Shown here: one piece after another, positions 43,954 through 56,715 of the stretch | Layout: every line of letters begins with the position of its first letter | Position numbering within the stretch: the stretch's first letter is position 1 | Assembly (NCBI GenBank): GCA_014898415.1 | Contig: RCTD01000027.1 | Coordinates: 372,001-436,000 of the forward strand | Reading direction: 5' to 3' | Length of the DNA: 64,000 nt | Source of the DNA: Stromatinia cepivora | Taxonomy: Eukaryota; Ascomycota; Leotiomycetes; Helotiales; Sclerotiniaceae | Program-made: the position numbers and the translations under genes | The notes under the pieces: model-generated | Database searches by the model: none | The model's input: the letters and a program-made list of their open reading frames with translations, nothing else | Told to the model about the DNA's origin: nothing

Positions 43954-46110
43954 ACATGGAATATCATTTGCCGAAAGAGCTTCAAACTACAGGCCGCTCC
44001 AGAAACAAAAATCATGAGGACAAAAAGCCTTTTCACCGCTATGGGCAGGTGACATAGATACCTACATCGAGGAGACTCATTATCTCCAATGAAGAAAGTG
44101 ACCAGTCAATTCACAGAAGCCACTGAGGCAGATATCTACTAGCTCTGGAAAATATCACGCCATATCACAATTGTCCAGGACCTTTATCTTTGACGCGTTA
44201 TTCAAATGTTCGTGTGTGACGAGGCAATGTGGGGAAAATCATGCCAGCCATGAGCCAATTCATGCAAGCCACTTTACCCTGTCCATGGTTTTCTTTGAAG
44301 TCTGCATGAAACTGTCGGATCGACGGCAAGCAGCAGCAAACACACTGCTAAACATGCAACCGGTAAAGAAATCATTGCAGATCTCAGACCAGGAGTGGCA
44401 TTCCAAAACCTGGTAAACGGATTGACACGGGATGTCTACCTTCGCCAGCTCGCTTATTGCTTCTTGATATAGAAATTTTATATGTTGATCTGTTGAGTAT
44501 TTCCTGGGCTTTTGTTTGATGTTGCATCAATTTTCTAACATTTGCATGCTATGGACAAATGGCATTTAGCGAAATGGTAGTACTTGCGTACTCGACGGTG
44601 CGACGCGAGAGACGATAAGTGACATGCGAGAATTTTGACTAATCAAAGTTTTACTACGCAAAACTTTGCAAGCCACTGGCTATCTAATTCGGCATACCGC
44701 TTTATGTAAATCGGCTCACAGGCAAGAGTGGGGTGGTTCCTCGGTATGCCGTGAATAAGTCGGTAGGATCGGGATGATGCCTCGTATTATTGTATGCGAA
44801 GGGGAAAAGTCAATGTGCATCGTCAGCAAGGAAAGGGTGGATGGGTCAATTATGATAGGTCAACGACGCATGAACCTGAGCTTTCACAATTTTCTTTACA
44901 AGAACCACTATCGCTGGATACACTCTCACCTCGTTGTAGGAGCTCAATCGATAATATAGAAAGAATTGTTGTCGACAAATCTCGATTTGAGATCGATTTG
45001 CATACTTCATGCATCGGAATTTTTCTGTTTAAGATGCACCTACTGGGTAAAATCTTAGACACGAATATCAGCTCCCATAACACTTCGAGAGGTCTCTTCC
45101 CGCATCCCACAGAAGCATCCAAGGAATTGAGGTATCATTGCGAGAATCTGAGCTGTCAAAATTTTAGAATGCAGAAATAAAATAATAAAACGCAAACTGC
45201 AAAACGGGATCGCGGTTTTCCTTGCTTTGGATTTAGTTTGCGATTTTTCCATGTAACAAAAGAAACTGCGGTGTGAAAAGAAAAAGAAAGGCATCATGTC
45301 AGCAACGGTGCACCAGTGGTAGTGCAACTTTATTGGAATCCCTGTTTGTACATAGGTATGTTGATACTCTAATTGTATGTCCCTGGCTTTTCGGGGTCAT
45401 ATATTGGTCTATTTTATCGATCTTGAGGACGAAAAGCAATTGATCGAAACCATCAGCCATGTATCAGGCGTCAATGCAGCAGATCTATAATGTGTAATCT
45501 GCACATGATATTTTCTTTGGTTGACTACTCTGGCTACTTTAGTCCTCCACTGAATCATGCATTTCTACGGGATATATTTCCCTACACAAAATTGGTGAGT
45601 AAGATAGTAAGATAGTAAGAGAGGACAAAGTAAAAGTGCGAAGTGCGCGTTAGATGGAGAAAAGAAAATGGATTTGCATTGCATTCAGTATTCAGTGTGT
45701 GTGCGAGGCGAACGGCGTAGTTCCCCGTCTGTTTAGTGTAGATTCTTGGGGGCAATACCCCTGTGAGGAGTCTGGACCAGCTCCTGCCCGTGTCTCTTTC
45801 CCCCCACTGGCCCTGTACTCCGTATTCTTCACGTACGAAGTGGAACAATGTTGCTGTTGCCCGTGCACAAACCCCCTGACACTTTAAAGCTAAAGAATCA
45901 TATTAGTTGATCCTCCCTTCTACGATAGTACAATAATATCGTAAGATATTTACAAATCTTTTATTCGATGTTAATTTGTTTTCATTCTATCTATTAATTT
46001 CATGTGAATCGGCTTACAATGAGCTATTGATAAAGGAAAAGCTATCTACCGACATGTAGAGGTTATATGAGCTCCACACCGCTAGTCACTTTGGGTCAAA
46101 TACGATTACT

Positions 46111-46142
46111 GCGTATAGCTGCGTATAGCTGCGTATAGCTGC
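46111..46142 (+). repeat. tandem repeat of GCGTATAGCT, three units
   Basis: Three exact 10-base copies run from 46111 to 46140, and a fourth begins GC at 46141. Confidence 0.85.
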
Positions 46143-46230
46143 ATGAAAAAGATTCATCAGAAAAATATACTCGGTGTCGCCCGGCGTCTCTCTCGTCCGG
46201 AACGTCTTCGCTGAGCAATATTTCAAATCT

Positions 46231-46255
46231 AATTAATTAATTAATTAATTAATTA
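46231..46255. repeat. AATT microsatellite
   Basis: This is (AATT)6 plus one base, uninterrupted, in non-coding DNA. Confidence 0.9.
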
Positions 46256-48030
46256 GGAAATTAGATCCTTCCTTGCATAGATGGTCACCAAAGCTCTCTC
46301 ACAGGCTTGTACTTTTCCTTACATGCGCTCTGCCCTGCCCGGCGCCCATATCTTACTTTGAGTATGGCTACACAACGAATGCTTCTAATCTTGTGTAACT
46401 TCTTCGCGGCTGTTTCGAACACAAACATTATCAACAACTCATTAAAGTCATATCGCTTCAATATAGCCTCGTGTTTCCATCTCGTTGGATGATCTTCGGC
46501 CTTTCTGCCCTGCTTTGCATCCGTTCTATCCCGTGAATCCTAGTAAATTCCTAACGTTACACAATCCACGTTACCCTCAGCGCTTAAACCAAACTCTGGG
46601 GATTTTCTAGGATCTCCGTCACAAGAACATCTATTTTGCATGAAAACGGAGAAAGTCCAACAACTAATAATAAAATGAAAGGAGGCTAGATACACATCTT
46701 TGCTTCACTCAGCCCGTTTGGCAGTACACTTTCGTTCTCTCAGTTGAACCCGGTCCCCAGTATGTAAGGATCCTCAGGTGGGGATGCGAATATCGACCCG
46801 TCACGGACGGAATGGGCTTCCTAATATGTAGAAATACATGGTATTGTATGGTATCGGCCCATTTATGTTGGTTACTAGCGATTTAACCAGCATTTTGATT
46901 TGTTACCAAGTCCTCGGGTCTGATATAATCACATGATAGTCATCTGCGTTGAAGGGTGTTCCCTGCCGTCTCTTATAATCGTTCAGAAGTGCCTGAGGAA
47001 GAATGAGGAAAGTCAGAAAAAGATGACAAAAGAACATGGGATAAGAAATATATTTTCAAGATAGAAGTACGCCAATTAGACCGCGCGGCAGGAGAAGCAA
47101 CGGTGCGGCACTTTTGAAAGGGTTCACAAGAAGGACAGTGTGGCGGCAAAATTGTTGCTTCAATGGAATCGAGGGGCGGCAAGTGCGGTGCGACAGTATG
47201 TCTGTGCCTTGATGTCAATTATGGCATGGGGGAATATGACGATAATCCTTGGCTACCTTTCATTGGTTGCGGCTTTCATTACTTTCTTCAACGTATGTAT
47301 GCAACTTCCACTTCAAGTGGTGTGATTATGTTATTACATCATGTTAAAAGAGGAGCAACGTTCAAGAACAGCTAGCTACGCACTAATTCTTGCGTAGACG
47401 ATACTACGTAACCTAGCAGGACGACTCATCAACTGCAAGATATCAGATAAAGCCCACCAATTGAAAAATGTCTAAAAAGCAGTACGTATTCGCAAGGATA
47501 AGCTCAGCCCCACACATATATCAGTCTCGGACAGCCAATAGTTCTTGTACTTTCTCCGTATCACTTCTTCAAAACCCAAAGCCACGGTACCTCGCTGCAA
47601 TACTACCAAAAGGAGTTAATCCAAATGTTTAGATTTCTTAGGAATAATTATAACTAAACGACATAAAAAAAAGAGAGCTTTCCAAAAAAAAATCAAACAC
47701 AAGACTTCGGTAACTAAGTCGGTAAGAAATATAATGCATGTCCTTGCTGGAGAAAGTTGCCTCGCCCCTTGATGCCGACATAGCACTGTCTCAAAAGCTA
47801 TCTGAAATTCCAAATCGAGTTGGTGCTGTGTTGGGTTTCTCCTCATAAGGCGTATATTAGGTTCTCCGTCCCCTCTATAGTTGTAGATTCCTCATTCATA
47901 TCCACCCAGGACCTTGAATTTGTTCATCGCTAAATTCAGAGGCTTTATCCTGTTGAACTTCTTCTTCCCCTTATCAAGCTATAGACTTCTTAAGATCTTT
48001 TAACATACCCTGGAACACATTGCCGCCAAA

Positions 48031-49220
48031 ATGACAATGAAAATGGAACCTTCATCTCGAAAAAACTCAGCTGTTATGGAAATTCCATCTCTTGTTAACA
48101 ACGCCGAAGAAGTTGTGACCCAGAAGATGAACATACTCATGATCCTGAATCCTTCAGATGTGAAAGTCAAAACAGAAGATCCCGTTGATAACGATTCGAA
48201 AGATTCCAAAATGGATGTTGACATTCAGCATGAGCCCTCGCACTACATACAGCAACCCAAACCGATAACCAGCGGGCTTTCGTCTTTAATCCAATACCAA
48301 GCCCAACTCGGAAGTCTGGAAAGCCAAAATCGTGCCCGTCTCAGCGCTGCAAGAACGCAACTTCCTCCGGCTCCTATTCATCGTCGTCCTTTGTCATTCA
48401 ACCCAATAAATGCACACCATAGATACACGAACCAGTACTCTCTACCCTCGATCTATTCTCTTCACGATGAGGGATACCACTCTCCATCTCCGGTTCATCG
48501 CTATCGTCATGACCGTCATCATCATCTTCATCATCGTCGCCATTCCCAATCAGTTTCCTCCCCCAATAAGAAAAAACCTCGCAGCAACAAGGCTTATTCG
48601 ATTGAAGAGGTTGATTTTATCCGCTACTACAAAGATGATTTGAACAAGCCCTGGCCCGAGATTCTCTCTTGCTTCAAGAGATATTTCATCGACCGTCAAA
48701 GAGATTCAGAGCAAAGTCTTTCATCGAGGTTCTACAGAGATAATTGCTTCAAGATGTACGATGCTAACGACAGGCCAATGCGAGATGGCAATGGAAAGAT
48801 TATAATGATTTCAGCCAAGGTTCGACAAAGAGGAACGCCGGCCGGAAGAGAAGAAGCTTTACCATTTACACTCGTGCAAAAGCATCCAGAGAGAGCCATG
48901 AGGTACCCTTGGGTGTCAGAACAACACAAAGTTGAAGCGAGAAGACTAGCAGATGAGATGACAGATCTAGAACGAGGTATGTGCTTTCCTCCGTTCACAC
49001 CCTCTAATTGCCTATGAATTCATAGTACAACAGGCAGCTAACAACCATAGCAGAGATTTTCAATTCGCAGAGAGTGCAGCAGTTGAGAAAGGATAAATTA
49101 GAAAGTGGCATAGCCAAGGGTAGACGAGAATCCGCGAACGAGTCCATGGATGAATCCAGCGGTTACGAGGGCTCATCAACGGCATCAAGCCCTCAGATTT
49201 CCCCACGATCTTCCCCTTGA
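48031..49220 (+). CDS. Myb/SANT-like domain protein, probable nuclear, 371 aa
   Basis: Exon 1 is 48031-48976 (315 codons plus one base). The donor is GTATGT and exon 2 is 49051-49220, ending TGA. The N-terminal half is Ser/Asp/Lys-rich and disordered, with a His/Arg cluster (HRYRHDRHHHLHHRRHSQ, about 154-172) and a basic KKKPRS before the domain. The domain (about 188-300) reads YSIEEVDFIRYYKDDLNKPW, then PEILSCFKRYFIDRQRDSEQ and SLSSRFYRDN. This is a helix-turn-helix pattern with spaced aromatic residues like the Myb/SANT-type domain common in filamentous fungi. RAMRYPWVSEQHK closes it. DNA binding is inferred. The tail is Ser-rich (SSGYEGSSTASSPQISPRSS). The start could also be the ATG at 48037; no frameshift is seen. 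Confidence 0.75.
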
Positions 49221-52200
49221 GTGGTTATTTCGTTCATTTTTGCGTCTTCACATACGTTTTTTGGAAATTGGAAAATGACGGGCACTATGGTGGGCGTTGA
49301 AAGCAGTTAATGGACTTCTAAATTGCCCAAATTCACAATGAGACTGTTGATTTCTGTCTGGTCTTTCAGTACACATGATATATTGGTATGCTCTACTGCG
49401 ATTTTTGAGAAATTTTTTTTTTCTGGGGATTTTGGTGTGCATAATGGTAGAATTCTGCTAGGACGTACAAAAATATGATAACGAAATGACTTCACCAATT
49501 ATATGCGAACTTTCTTCCATACGAAATTTTGACTTCATGATCATGGTTAGTGTTAGTGAAGGAAGTCAAGATATATTTTGGCAACAAAAAAAAACATCAA
49601 GCCTGTGTAATGAGGTAGTCGGAGCAAATCACTTGACGGATTTTGTATATGCTGGCCGAGAGCCAGAAGATGCCTTACTAATAGTAATCGGCGATTTTTC
49701 AATATCATTAATACTTACAAAAGATTTGCTCAAGGGCTCTAGGCTTCTGTTCTTCCATTGCTGCGAAATCGCACGATCCACATTGATAGCTCCAAACTTA
49801 ACTTCGCCAACCGTAATACGCGTAGTATGCTAATCTACTATCTCACAAGCTCAACTCAAGTTTCATGCTAACAATAGGGAGTGGTTCCCACTATCGACAA
49901 ACACTCTCAGAACCCACTAAATCCGTTTAAACGTGCAGAAATCTGCCTAATACCCTGCAAGAACCGCAGGTTCATCTCGCGTTGGATCCCAATTTGTGAA
50001 GTTGAGTTGGATGAGGCCGTTGGCCTGATCGAGGGACTGGACAATATTTGGAAATCATTGTAGTAATCAAACCAATAACCGTCTCACTTCCCAATCTATT
50101 TTCAAGACCCTGGACACGGAGTAGATCAAATTTATTCAAAATTAGTTCATCAACTCCTTTATTTTACTTTCACTATTATTTCCGATTAGTTCAGTTACAC
50201 GCCAACATCTTCTATCCCCGGATTAAATTCCTTTAGCATCCTCAGCCCAAGCTTCGTACCGTCGCTTGGATGTTTCCCACATAAGCACTGAAATTGAAGA
50301 CAATTTGCTTCTCTTTTTACTAGGGTAGCTGACAGCCAACCTAACTCATACCATCTCTCCCAACTTCATCCACTACTTTCATGGGGCCATGTCACAAATA
50401 CAAATCACTAACATCAACTTCAATCCAATCAAGAAGGTGATTAGCACTACCGAACTAACATCAATATGAAAATTTGCGCTTCTACTTTCCATACAGAGAC
50501 ATGTACGAGCCTCCTGAATATATCACTAAGACCCCAACCAACACATACCCAATTCCATCTACAACCCCATTCGCCTTATGAAAGATGGCATAGTTTTCAT
50601 ACCTGAAGGTGGACCCACTCTTTCAATAACGACCACTTAATAACCCACCTAATCTATCAGAAGTCCAATACCTATCAATCACTAACGGAGCTGAGCACCC
50701 CAATCATTTGCCAGAACACCGTGTTCCTCTCAAGTCATCATGATCACTTAATCTTTACCAACAATTCACACTCATGTCTTAGAAGCGCCGCAATAACTTT
50801 CCAAGTCCCGAAAATCTTACTGCATGATTGACACTCAAAAATTGCAAATGCCGTGCCTCAACCTTCACAACAAGTGTGCACCACAGCCTTCAAACAGTGA
50901 GTAAAGAATAGAAATGCAATTGTAAGGCGGGCTGTGCATCTCGAACAACAAACACTGGCACAGACCTTCCGTACCCGTCCCGTCGGGACTTACATCAGCA
51001 CCACACTAAATTGTTCACTATTACATTGCCACTTCATCCTATGTACTCAGGGCTCTCTCGGGTTAGTATATCGGATATTGGGTAAATGGATCTGCAAGTG
51101 TAGAGTGTCGCTGCAAAATCAAATATCCAACGACCAAGCTTTCAATATCCCGATCATATATACGTCTGGCCGGTTGGTAATTTGTGATTGGGTACCAAAG
51201 CCGACTAGTGGTAGTGCTGATGTGAAAGTGTATGCGTATAAGCGAATGGTAGGGGGTCAAAACCTGTGGTGGTACAGCTGTTGTTGCTTTTAATGAAGGG
51301 CATGTATGGGTAGGGATGTGCGCGTTAAGTTGATATAGTATCTCTGTCTTTGTTTGGGGGGTTTATTTTTACTCGAGAATTTTATTTTTATGGTTTTAAA
51401 ATGATATTTTGGGAATGATTGATGAGGTTGGAAAAAGCGGGAGTGAATAATGAATTGTCACAAGTCTTGAATGCTTTCTTCCGTCGTCCTCAGTCCGCTG
51501 TTGGGGGTTCTGGACAAACGTTTCTATTTTGAATGCCCTTGAAATAGATGGCCAGACAGTCGGTATTGATCCTCGGATCAATGGATTGTCTTCAAATGAG
51601 CTTGCCAGCTTGGAATAGTAGGTGATTCGATGCATATCATTGTTGGGGCTGTTTAGTTCAAGAATTAATTGGCTGTCGTCTTTTGCCCGAAGAAGGCATT
51701 GTATGCCCCTTATTTCTCTACATACTGTACCTCCAGTTCTTTGAACCTAAATTGCGCTAGGAAAGGATTTAACGACTTTGGAAAAACCTAGCAAGCCCGC
51801 ATCTTCAGGTAGAAACGCTACATCCATGAGTGAATCCTTCACTACCCCGATAGTCGCCGACAAGTCTAGAAGTCGCCGGAGTAGAAAACTATCTATAAGA
51901 TTTGACCGCCAAAATCAGTTCGGCCACTTCTGATGGTGACACCAAACCATGCTGAACCCCCCTTTCAAGCTAGTCGAGATCCACTAGATATCACCAACAA
52001 ACCCCACGGCTGAATTAATCAATGCGGCGTATATTACTCGACAACGTCAAAGCAAACATTTGGGATCAGCGGCTTTTACAACCTTTGCAGTAGGCGCACA
52101 AAATTAGAAGGATGAACATACAGCTGTCCTGAGCTTTATCATGCATCGGGCACAATGTGTTATCTTCGATCATAATACCTGCAGACCCCGATATCACTCT

Positions 52201-52789
52201 TCTCACATAGAGAGATCTGTAAAAATACTCCGCGGACTTAGTAATTACGGCCAAAGTAATTATCCTAAGTGAGTTGGAACTTTGAAGCAGATCATTTCGG
52301 CAATTGTGGACTGGAATAACGGAAATCAGCTATCGGAGTAGTGCAATAATTCAAGATTATTTAATTGCAGAAAGTTTATGACCAACATTGTGAGAAATCA
52401 ACGGTTTTTTCTAGCAAGAATCCATGAAGATCATCCAGGGAATTCGTGCCACGATGTTTGTCCGTAATGCCTCCGAGCGTGAACTATACGGCACTATTAT
52501 ATAAATTTTATGCTTCTGTACTACAGACTGCTCTTCACAATGAATTCCTTGAAAGTTAATATCGATATGTGTGACCTGATTGTGGTAACCCTCACGCCGC
52601 ATTTGTTTTCGGAGGCCTTCTTCCACGACCATCCAGTGCCTTCACGTACTTGCGAGAGATTTCGAGGGTTAATTGGATCCGCATCTTTCCTTACAGAAAG
52701 TAATATAGTATGATGCAAGCCCGAGCAACAAACGCCACAAAAAAGAAATATTGTGTGCGTGGGATGCCTATCCTTGAGGCAGCAAAGTA
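49221..52789. other. intergenic region, no supported gene
   Basis: Open frames here (for example 49486-49833 and 50934-51293 on plus, 51396-51635 and 52411-52632 on minus) overlap frames on the other strand. They have no recognisable domain, signal peptide or exon support. Confidence 0.4.
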
Positions 52790-53107
52790 TCATCTTAGTG
52801 AAGTTCTATTGATGTCTACTCCGAGTGTATCATTATTCAAAACCTGGTAAATTATACTATCCATGAATGTTACCGGCAAATTCTCGCTGAAGCACCCGTC
52901 AAGTGTGAAGGCGAGACTTTCGGCGACGTCCGTAGTATCATCGAGATGGGTTTGTCTGCCATGTTCACACAACCACTCAATTCCATCTACCTTCCATTCA
53001 CCGAGGTTCTCTTGAATATTTCACTCATTATTACCTTTCAATAAACGTATCAAAGCCATTTGCAGCTGAACTCGGCTCAGACCTGACGGCGATTCTGCCC
53101 CGATCTC
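52790..53107 (-). pseudogene. fragment of an unknown gene with in-frame TGA
   Basis: One minus frame reads EIGAESPSGLSRVQLQMALI, is broken by TGA at 53021-53023, and continues NIQENLGEWKVDGIEWLCEH. It then runs through LDDTTDVAESLAFTLDGCFS to TGA at 52790. The portion after the stop is clearly protein-like. Upstream, a different frame (EFREQDWLKVLKCWERDRG) also looks coding, so a frameshift or an unrecognised intron near 53030 is possible. The family was not recognised. Confidence 0.4.
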
Positions 53108-53658
53108 TCTCCCAACACTTCAACACTTTAAGCCAGTCTTGTTCTCGAAACTCCCCAGACCTTTACCTTTTGATTATGATAGCGTAAGATTCACGCACCA
53201 CTACCGATACCGAATAAATTCTTGCACCATGCTTTGGTGGTTTCCCTCATTGCATACACAGGCTGATCGTTGTATAGGGGGAAAGACACCGGTTATCGTT
53301 AAGTCATATTGCTATAAGAAACACAGGAGAGCTCTCTAAGAATGTGGTACAGTTTCAATGTGGGTATAATAGTGGGATATCAAAGTGCAAGGGAGAAAGG
53401 AGTGTCATCGTCAATTCCAGTCAGACCTACCCCGCATCACGATGACTTGAAGAACTTCCTCGCTCTTCAACATACTAGAATGAACCATAAAGAGCTATCC
53501 GAGAAGATTCCATATAATTTGTAAATATTAAGCCATTGGCTGTGAATATCGCGAATTGTCTTTGGCGAACCCCAGATGAAATGACGGTCTCGCTGCAGTG
53601 CAAATTTGTCTTCATGTTACCTACTCCACTATCTTAATTTAAAGATTTTCAACATTCA

Positions 53659-53677
53659 CCCCCCCCCCCCCCCCCCC
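53659..53677 (+). repeat. 19-base poly-C homopolymer
   Basis: This is an uninterrupted run of 19 C residues in non-coding DNA. Length is likely to vary between isolates and sequencing runs. Confidence 0.95.
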
Positions 53678-54121
53678 ATCTCACCAACCAAAGATGCACA
53701 ACTGTAGCACACCAGACTTCAATCCTACTATCTACTTCGCCCATCTTCCCGCAAATTCCTAGGCCGAATTACCTTTGTTCATCTAGATTTCAATACCTAG
53801 TATTTTTTGGCAGGAAAATTATAGCTAGATATTCACATAACTTACCATTAATAGAGTCTTTGTTGGGAGGTCTCTTCCTGCTCATTTACTCACGATGTAC
53901 CATTGTGAGATAAGATGAATTGATGTTTTCCAAAGGAACTTTCTAATTATTCTTGTATGGTGAAGCTGTTTGGAATTTTGTTTTGTACATAGTCACTCCA
54001 TCACTTGAAGTTCGTCTCATATTTTCCTAAAGAAAAACAGCGCCAATAAAATTCCCTAAAACCGCCATAACAGCATGTAACCTATCACTATTCTAGCCCG
54101 AAAGCTCCGAACAAAGCATTC

Positions 54122-56715
54122 CTAAACGCTCCACTCCTCAACCCTCAATTTCATCAATCTCAACTCTTCAGCCACCACAGCACTAATTGCAGCAGCCTTC
54201 TCATCTTCTTCCACCAACTCCGCAATCTTCTTCTTAACTATGCCTCCAAATTCTTTTCTTGTCCACTCACTTGATCCATAAATCATCAACACATTTAAAT
54301 TCGCCATTCTCACCGCCCGCACCCTCAAATAAAAAGCATCCTCCGTCGTCTCTTTGAGCCACTTTGTTCCCTCATCTGTCTTGAAAAAGTTGTGCCAAAG
54401 AGGTCTATTATCACCTTCCTCATGAGTCAACACTCTACCTCTAATAAGATCCTCAAGTACAGCTTTGCACTGCGCCACCTGTTCCTGGTAATTACCCATA
54501 ACTGTAACTTCGGTAACTTGTTCGCCAGATGAATCATAGCGATGGAAATTATTCCATTGAAGCTGACAATAGTTTTGTTCGAAGAGCGCATGGAGATTTC
54601 CTTGACCGTGGCGACCCAATGAATCGATGATGTATTGAGGTACCATGTATGTGACTGTGATTTGTTGAGTAACTAAGGCCTGGACACTCATATATGTACC
54701 GACAACGTTAATATATTGGCCATTTAATTCTGCAGAAGCTGCAGCCGCCTCATGGGGATGTCGAAATGTGATTTGAAGGGAGTGACTGAAGCCAGCATTG
54801 CGATAAAATGGTGGGCATACCATCTCTCCAAAGGTTGACGCGAGGTTCGCAAGACTTTCGACCATGGCGGGTGCTGGTATATTCCATTCTTGAGGCCATG
54901 TGCATAGGATTACACTGTAACTATAATAACGATGATATGTTAGCATGGGACAAGTGGTATTGAAATTAAAGATAAGAAATATAGAGTTTGTTGAGGATAT
55001 ACGTACCAAATTTGACGCTCATAGATTCCAGGTCCTTCTAACTCAAGATTAGAGGATACTGTTGCAGCTGACCAGTCTATGACTAGAGGGGAGAGCTTAT
55101 TAATAGTTGTTTGATCATTTGTAGAAATGGGTAGAATCTCCAAATGCTGTTTATCCGCCGCAGATGCTGCAACCAATAGGTCAGAAAACTTGTTTGGTGG
55201 TAGATCTGGGTTGGTCTGTTGGACTACAGATGCTGGTTCAGGTTTAACATAGGAGTCGATTGGTGCTGTAATCAATGGGGTAGTCGATATGTCTTCTGTA
55301 ACGGTAGGTAGCATAGTGTCATTCGGGCTATGGGCGTGCGTTACCTCATCTGTGAAAGTGGGTAACTGGTTTGATAGAAGATCTAATCCGGTAGATTGAA
55401 CTTCGAATGCTAATTCAAGGCCAGTTGAAGAATCGTTTGGTGTTGCAATCAATGGGGTAGTCGATATGTCTTCTAGAACGGTAGAGAGTATAGTGTCATT
55501 CGTGCTATGGACATGCGTTGCTTTATCTGTGAAGCCGTGTAACTGTTTTAATAGAAGATCTAATCCGGTACATTGAACTTCGAATGCTAATTCGAGGTCA
55601 GTTGAAGAATCGTTTGGTGTTGTAACCAATGATGTGTTCGATTCATCCGCCGGAATGGTCGTGACCTTATTGTTATTCATGCTATCAGCAAGAGCTATAT
55701 CTGGGTCAGATTGAACTAGCTTGGGTGTAGTTGGCACGTCTTCCGGAACGGTGGATAGTGAAGTGTCGTACTCGCTATCGACGGGGGATGGGCTTCGAGT
55801 TGTAGATCGAACTAGCTCCGAGCTATCGCTGACTGCCATAATATCCTTCAAAGATGCGTCGCCGACTTCATCTGTATTGCTCAAATTGGTTGAAACAGAT
55901 GTGAGTAATTGGGATGGTGGAGGTGTCGGATTAGAATTAGGATTCATTGAAGGAGCGGGTTCTGTGCCATCAGGCTCATCATTGGAAGATCCCATGTAGG
56001 TACTATCTGCCTTATTCGTATTGGTTGAAAGAGATGTTTGTGCTGGTGGTGATGAAACAGAGTCACTAGAACTAGGATCCATCGATGAAGCAGGCATTGT
56101 ATCAGCAACCTTGACATCGGCAATCTTGACATCAACAACCTTGACATCGGCAACCTTGACATCAGCAACCTTAGCATCGGCAACCTTTACATCAGCAACC
56201 TTTACATCGGTAGACTTTACATCGGCAGTATCTGTGGCCTTCGATCCCGTTGGTGTTGTCATGGTGGATTGAGGTAGTGGAAGATCCGGAGTAGAACTAG
56301 ATTCCATTGATAAAGCCGATATTGTACTACCAGGCTTATCCTGAGATAATTTGATATTGAGAATGTCTGCAGTCTCCGAAGCTGTTGGTGTAGTTGTGGT
56401 GGATTGAAGTGATGGAGGAGCTGGACTCGAACTAGAACCCGCCTTGCTCATAGCGCCCGGGTGGTAGCTCATGCACTTGGATCCGAACTTGCATCCGCGT
56501 CTGGAAAGGAAGTTTTTGCAGCGAGGACGAGAAGGCTCGGGATCTTCTGCGGCAACGCGAGCTGGGTGCGCATATCGACAACTAGATCCCCAGCTACATG
56601 TGTCATAAAGAACGAAAGTCCTGCATGGGGTAGGGCAAGCTGGACCTGTATGCTTGTTATAGCATTTGGTTCCAGCTAAGCATCGGCCGACGAGGTAAAA
56701 TATGCAAATCGCCAT
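54122..56715 (-). CDS. triple CCCH zinc-finger protein with internal repeats, 835 aa
   Basis: Exon 1 is 56715-55007, followed by an 86-base intron (GTACGT...TATAG, CTAAC branch site) and exon 2 at 54920-54122. The first 85 residues hold three CCCH fingers: C-x7-C-x5-C-x3-H (CIFYLVGRCLAGTKCYNKH), then C-x8-C-x5-C-x3-H twice (CRTFVLYDTCSWGSSCRYAH; CKNFLSRRGCKFGSKCMSYH). A long Ser/Thr/Pro/Asp-rich disordered region follows, with DVKVA pentapeptide repeats and a 59-residue repeat. The C-terminal 260 residues, encoded mostly by exon 2, are folded-looking (FSHSLQITFRHPHEAAAASA, QEQVAQCKAVLEDLIRGRVL) and may bind RNA in a KH-like way. CCCH fingers usually bind RNA, so a post-transcriptional role is inferred. 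No defect is visible. Confidence 0.82.
55261..55690 (-). repeat. in-frame 177-bp tandem repeat within the CCCH gene
   Basis: The segment around AGTGTCATTC at 55315 recurs at 55492, and TTTGGTGTTG at 55436 recurs at 55613, both at an offset of exactly 177 bases (59 codons). The encoded unit includes PNDSSTxLELAFEVQ and TGLDLL. About two and a half diverged copies are present. Confidence 0.8.
56098..56226 (-). repeat. 15-bp minisatellite encoding (DVKVA)n
   Basis: About eight imperfect copies of a 15-base unit, seen on the plus strand as ACATC-(G/A)-GCAACCTT, encode DVKVADVKVADAKVADVKVA and onward. The units stay in frame, so copy changes would not break the CCCH protein. Confidence 0.85.

Larger units (their letters stand above)
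43954..48030. other. long gene-poor region with inverted and tandem repeats
   Basis: Only short unsupported frames were seen. Around 44644-44751 there are two perfect inverted repeats, described under findings. Two simple repeats occur near 46.1-46.3 kb. A frame at 47163-47375 (MESRGGKCGATVCLCLDVNY) is open, but no family or exon structure supports it. Confidence 0.4.

Noticed and set aside
46231..46255. AATT repeat considered as a transposon target array
   Set aside because: It is a simple microsatellite with no flanking terminal repeats.
47163..47375. 70-aa frame with several cysteines and aromatic residues
   Set aside because: Parts look protein-like but an overlapping frame at 47140 is equally open and there is no signal peptide or homologous motif.
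50934..51293. 119-aa plus-strand open frame
   Set aside because: A minus-strand frame overlaps it, composition is not protein-like, and no splice-supported extension was found.
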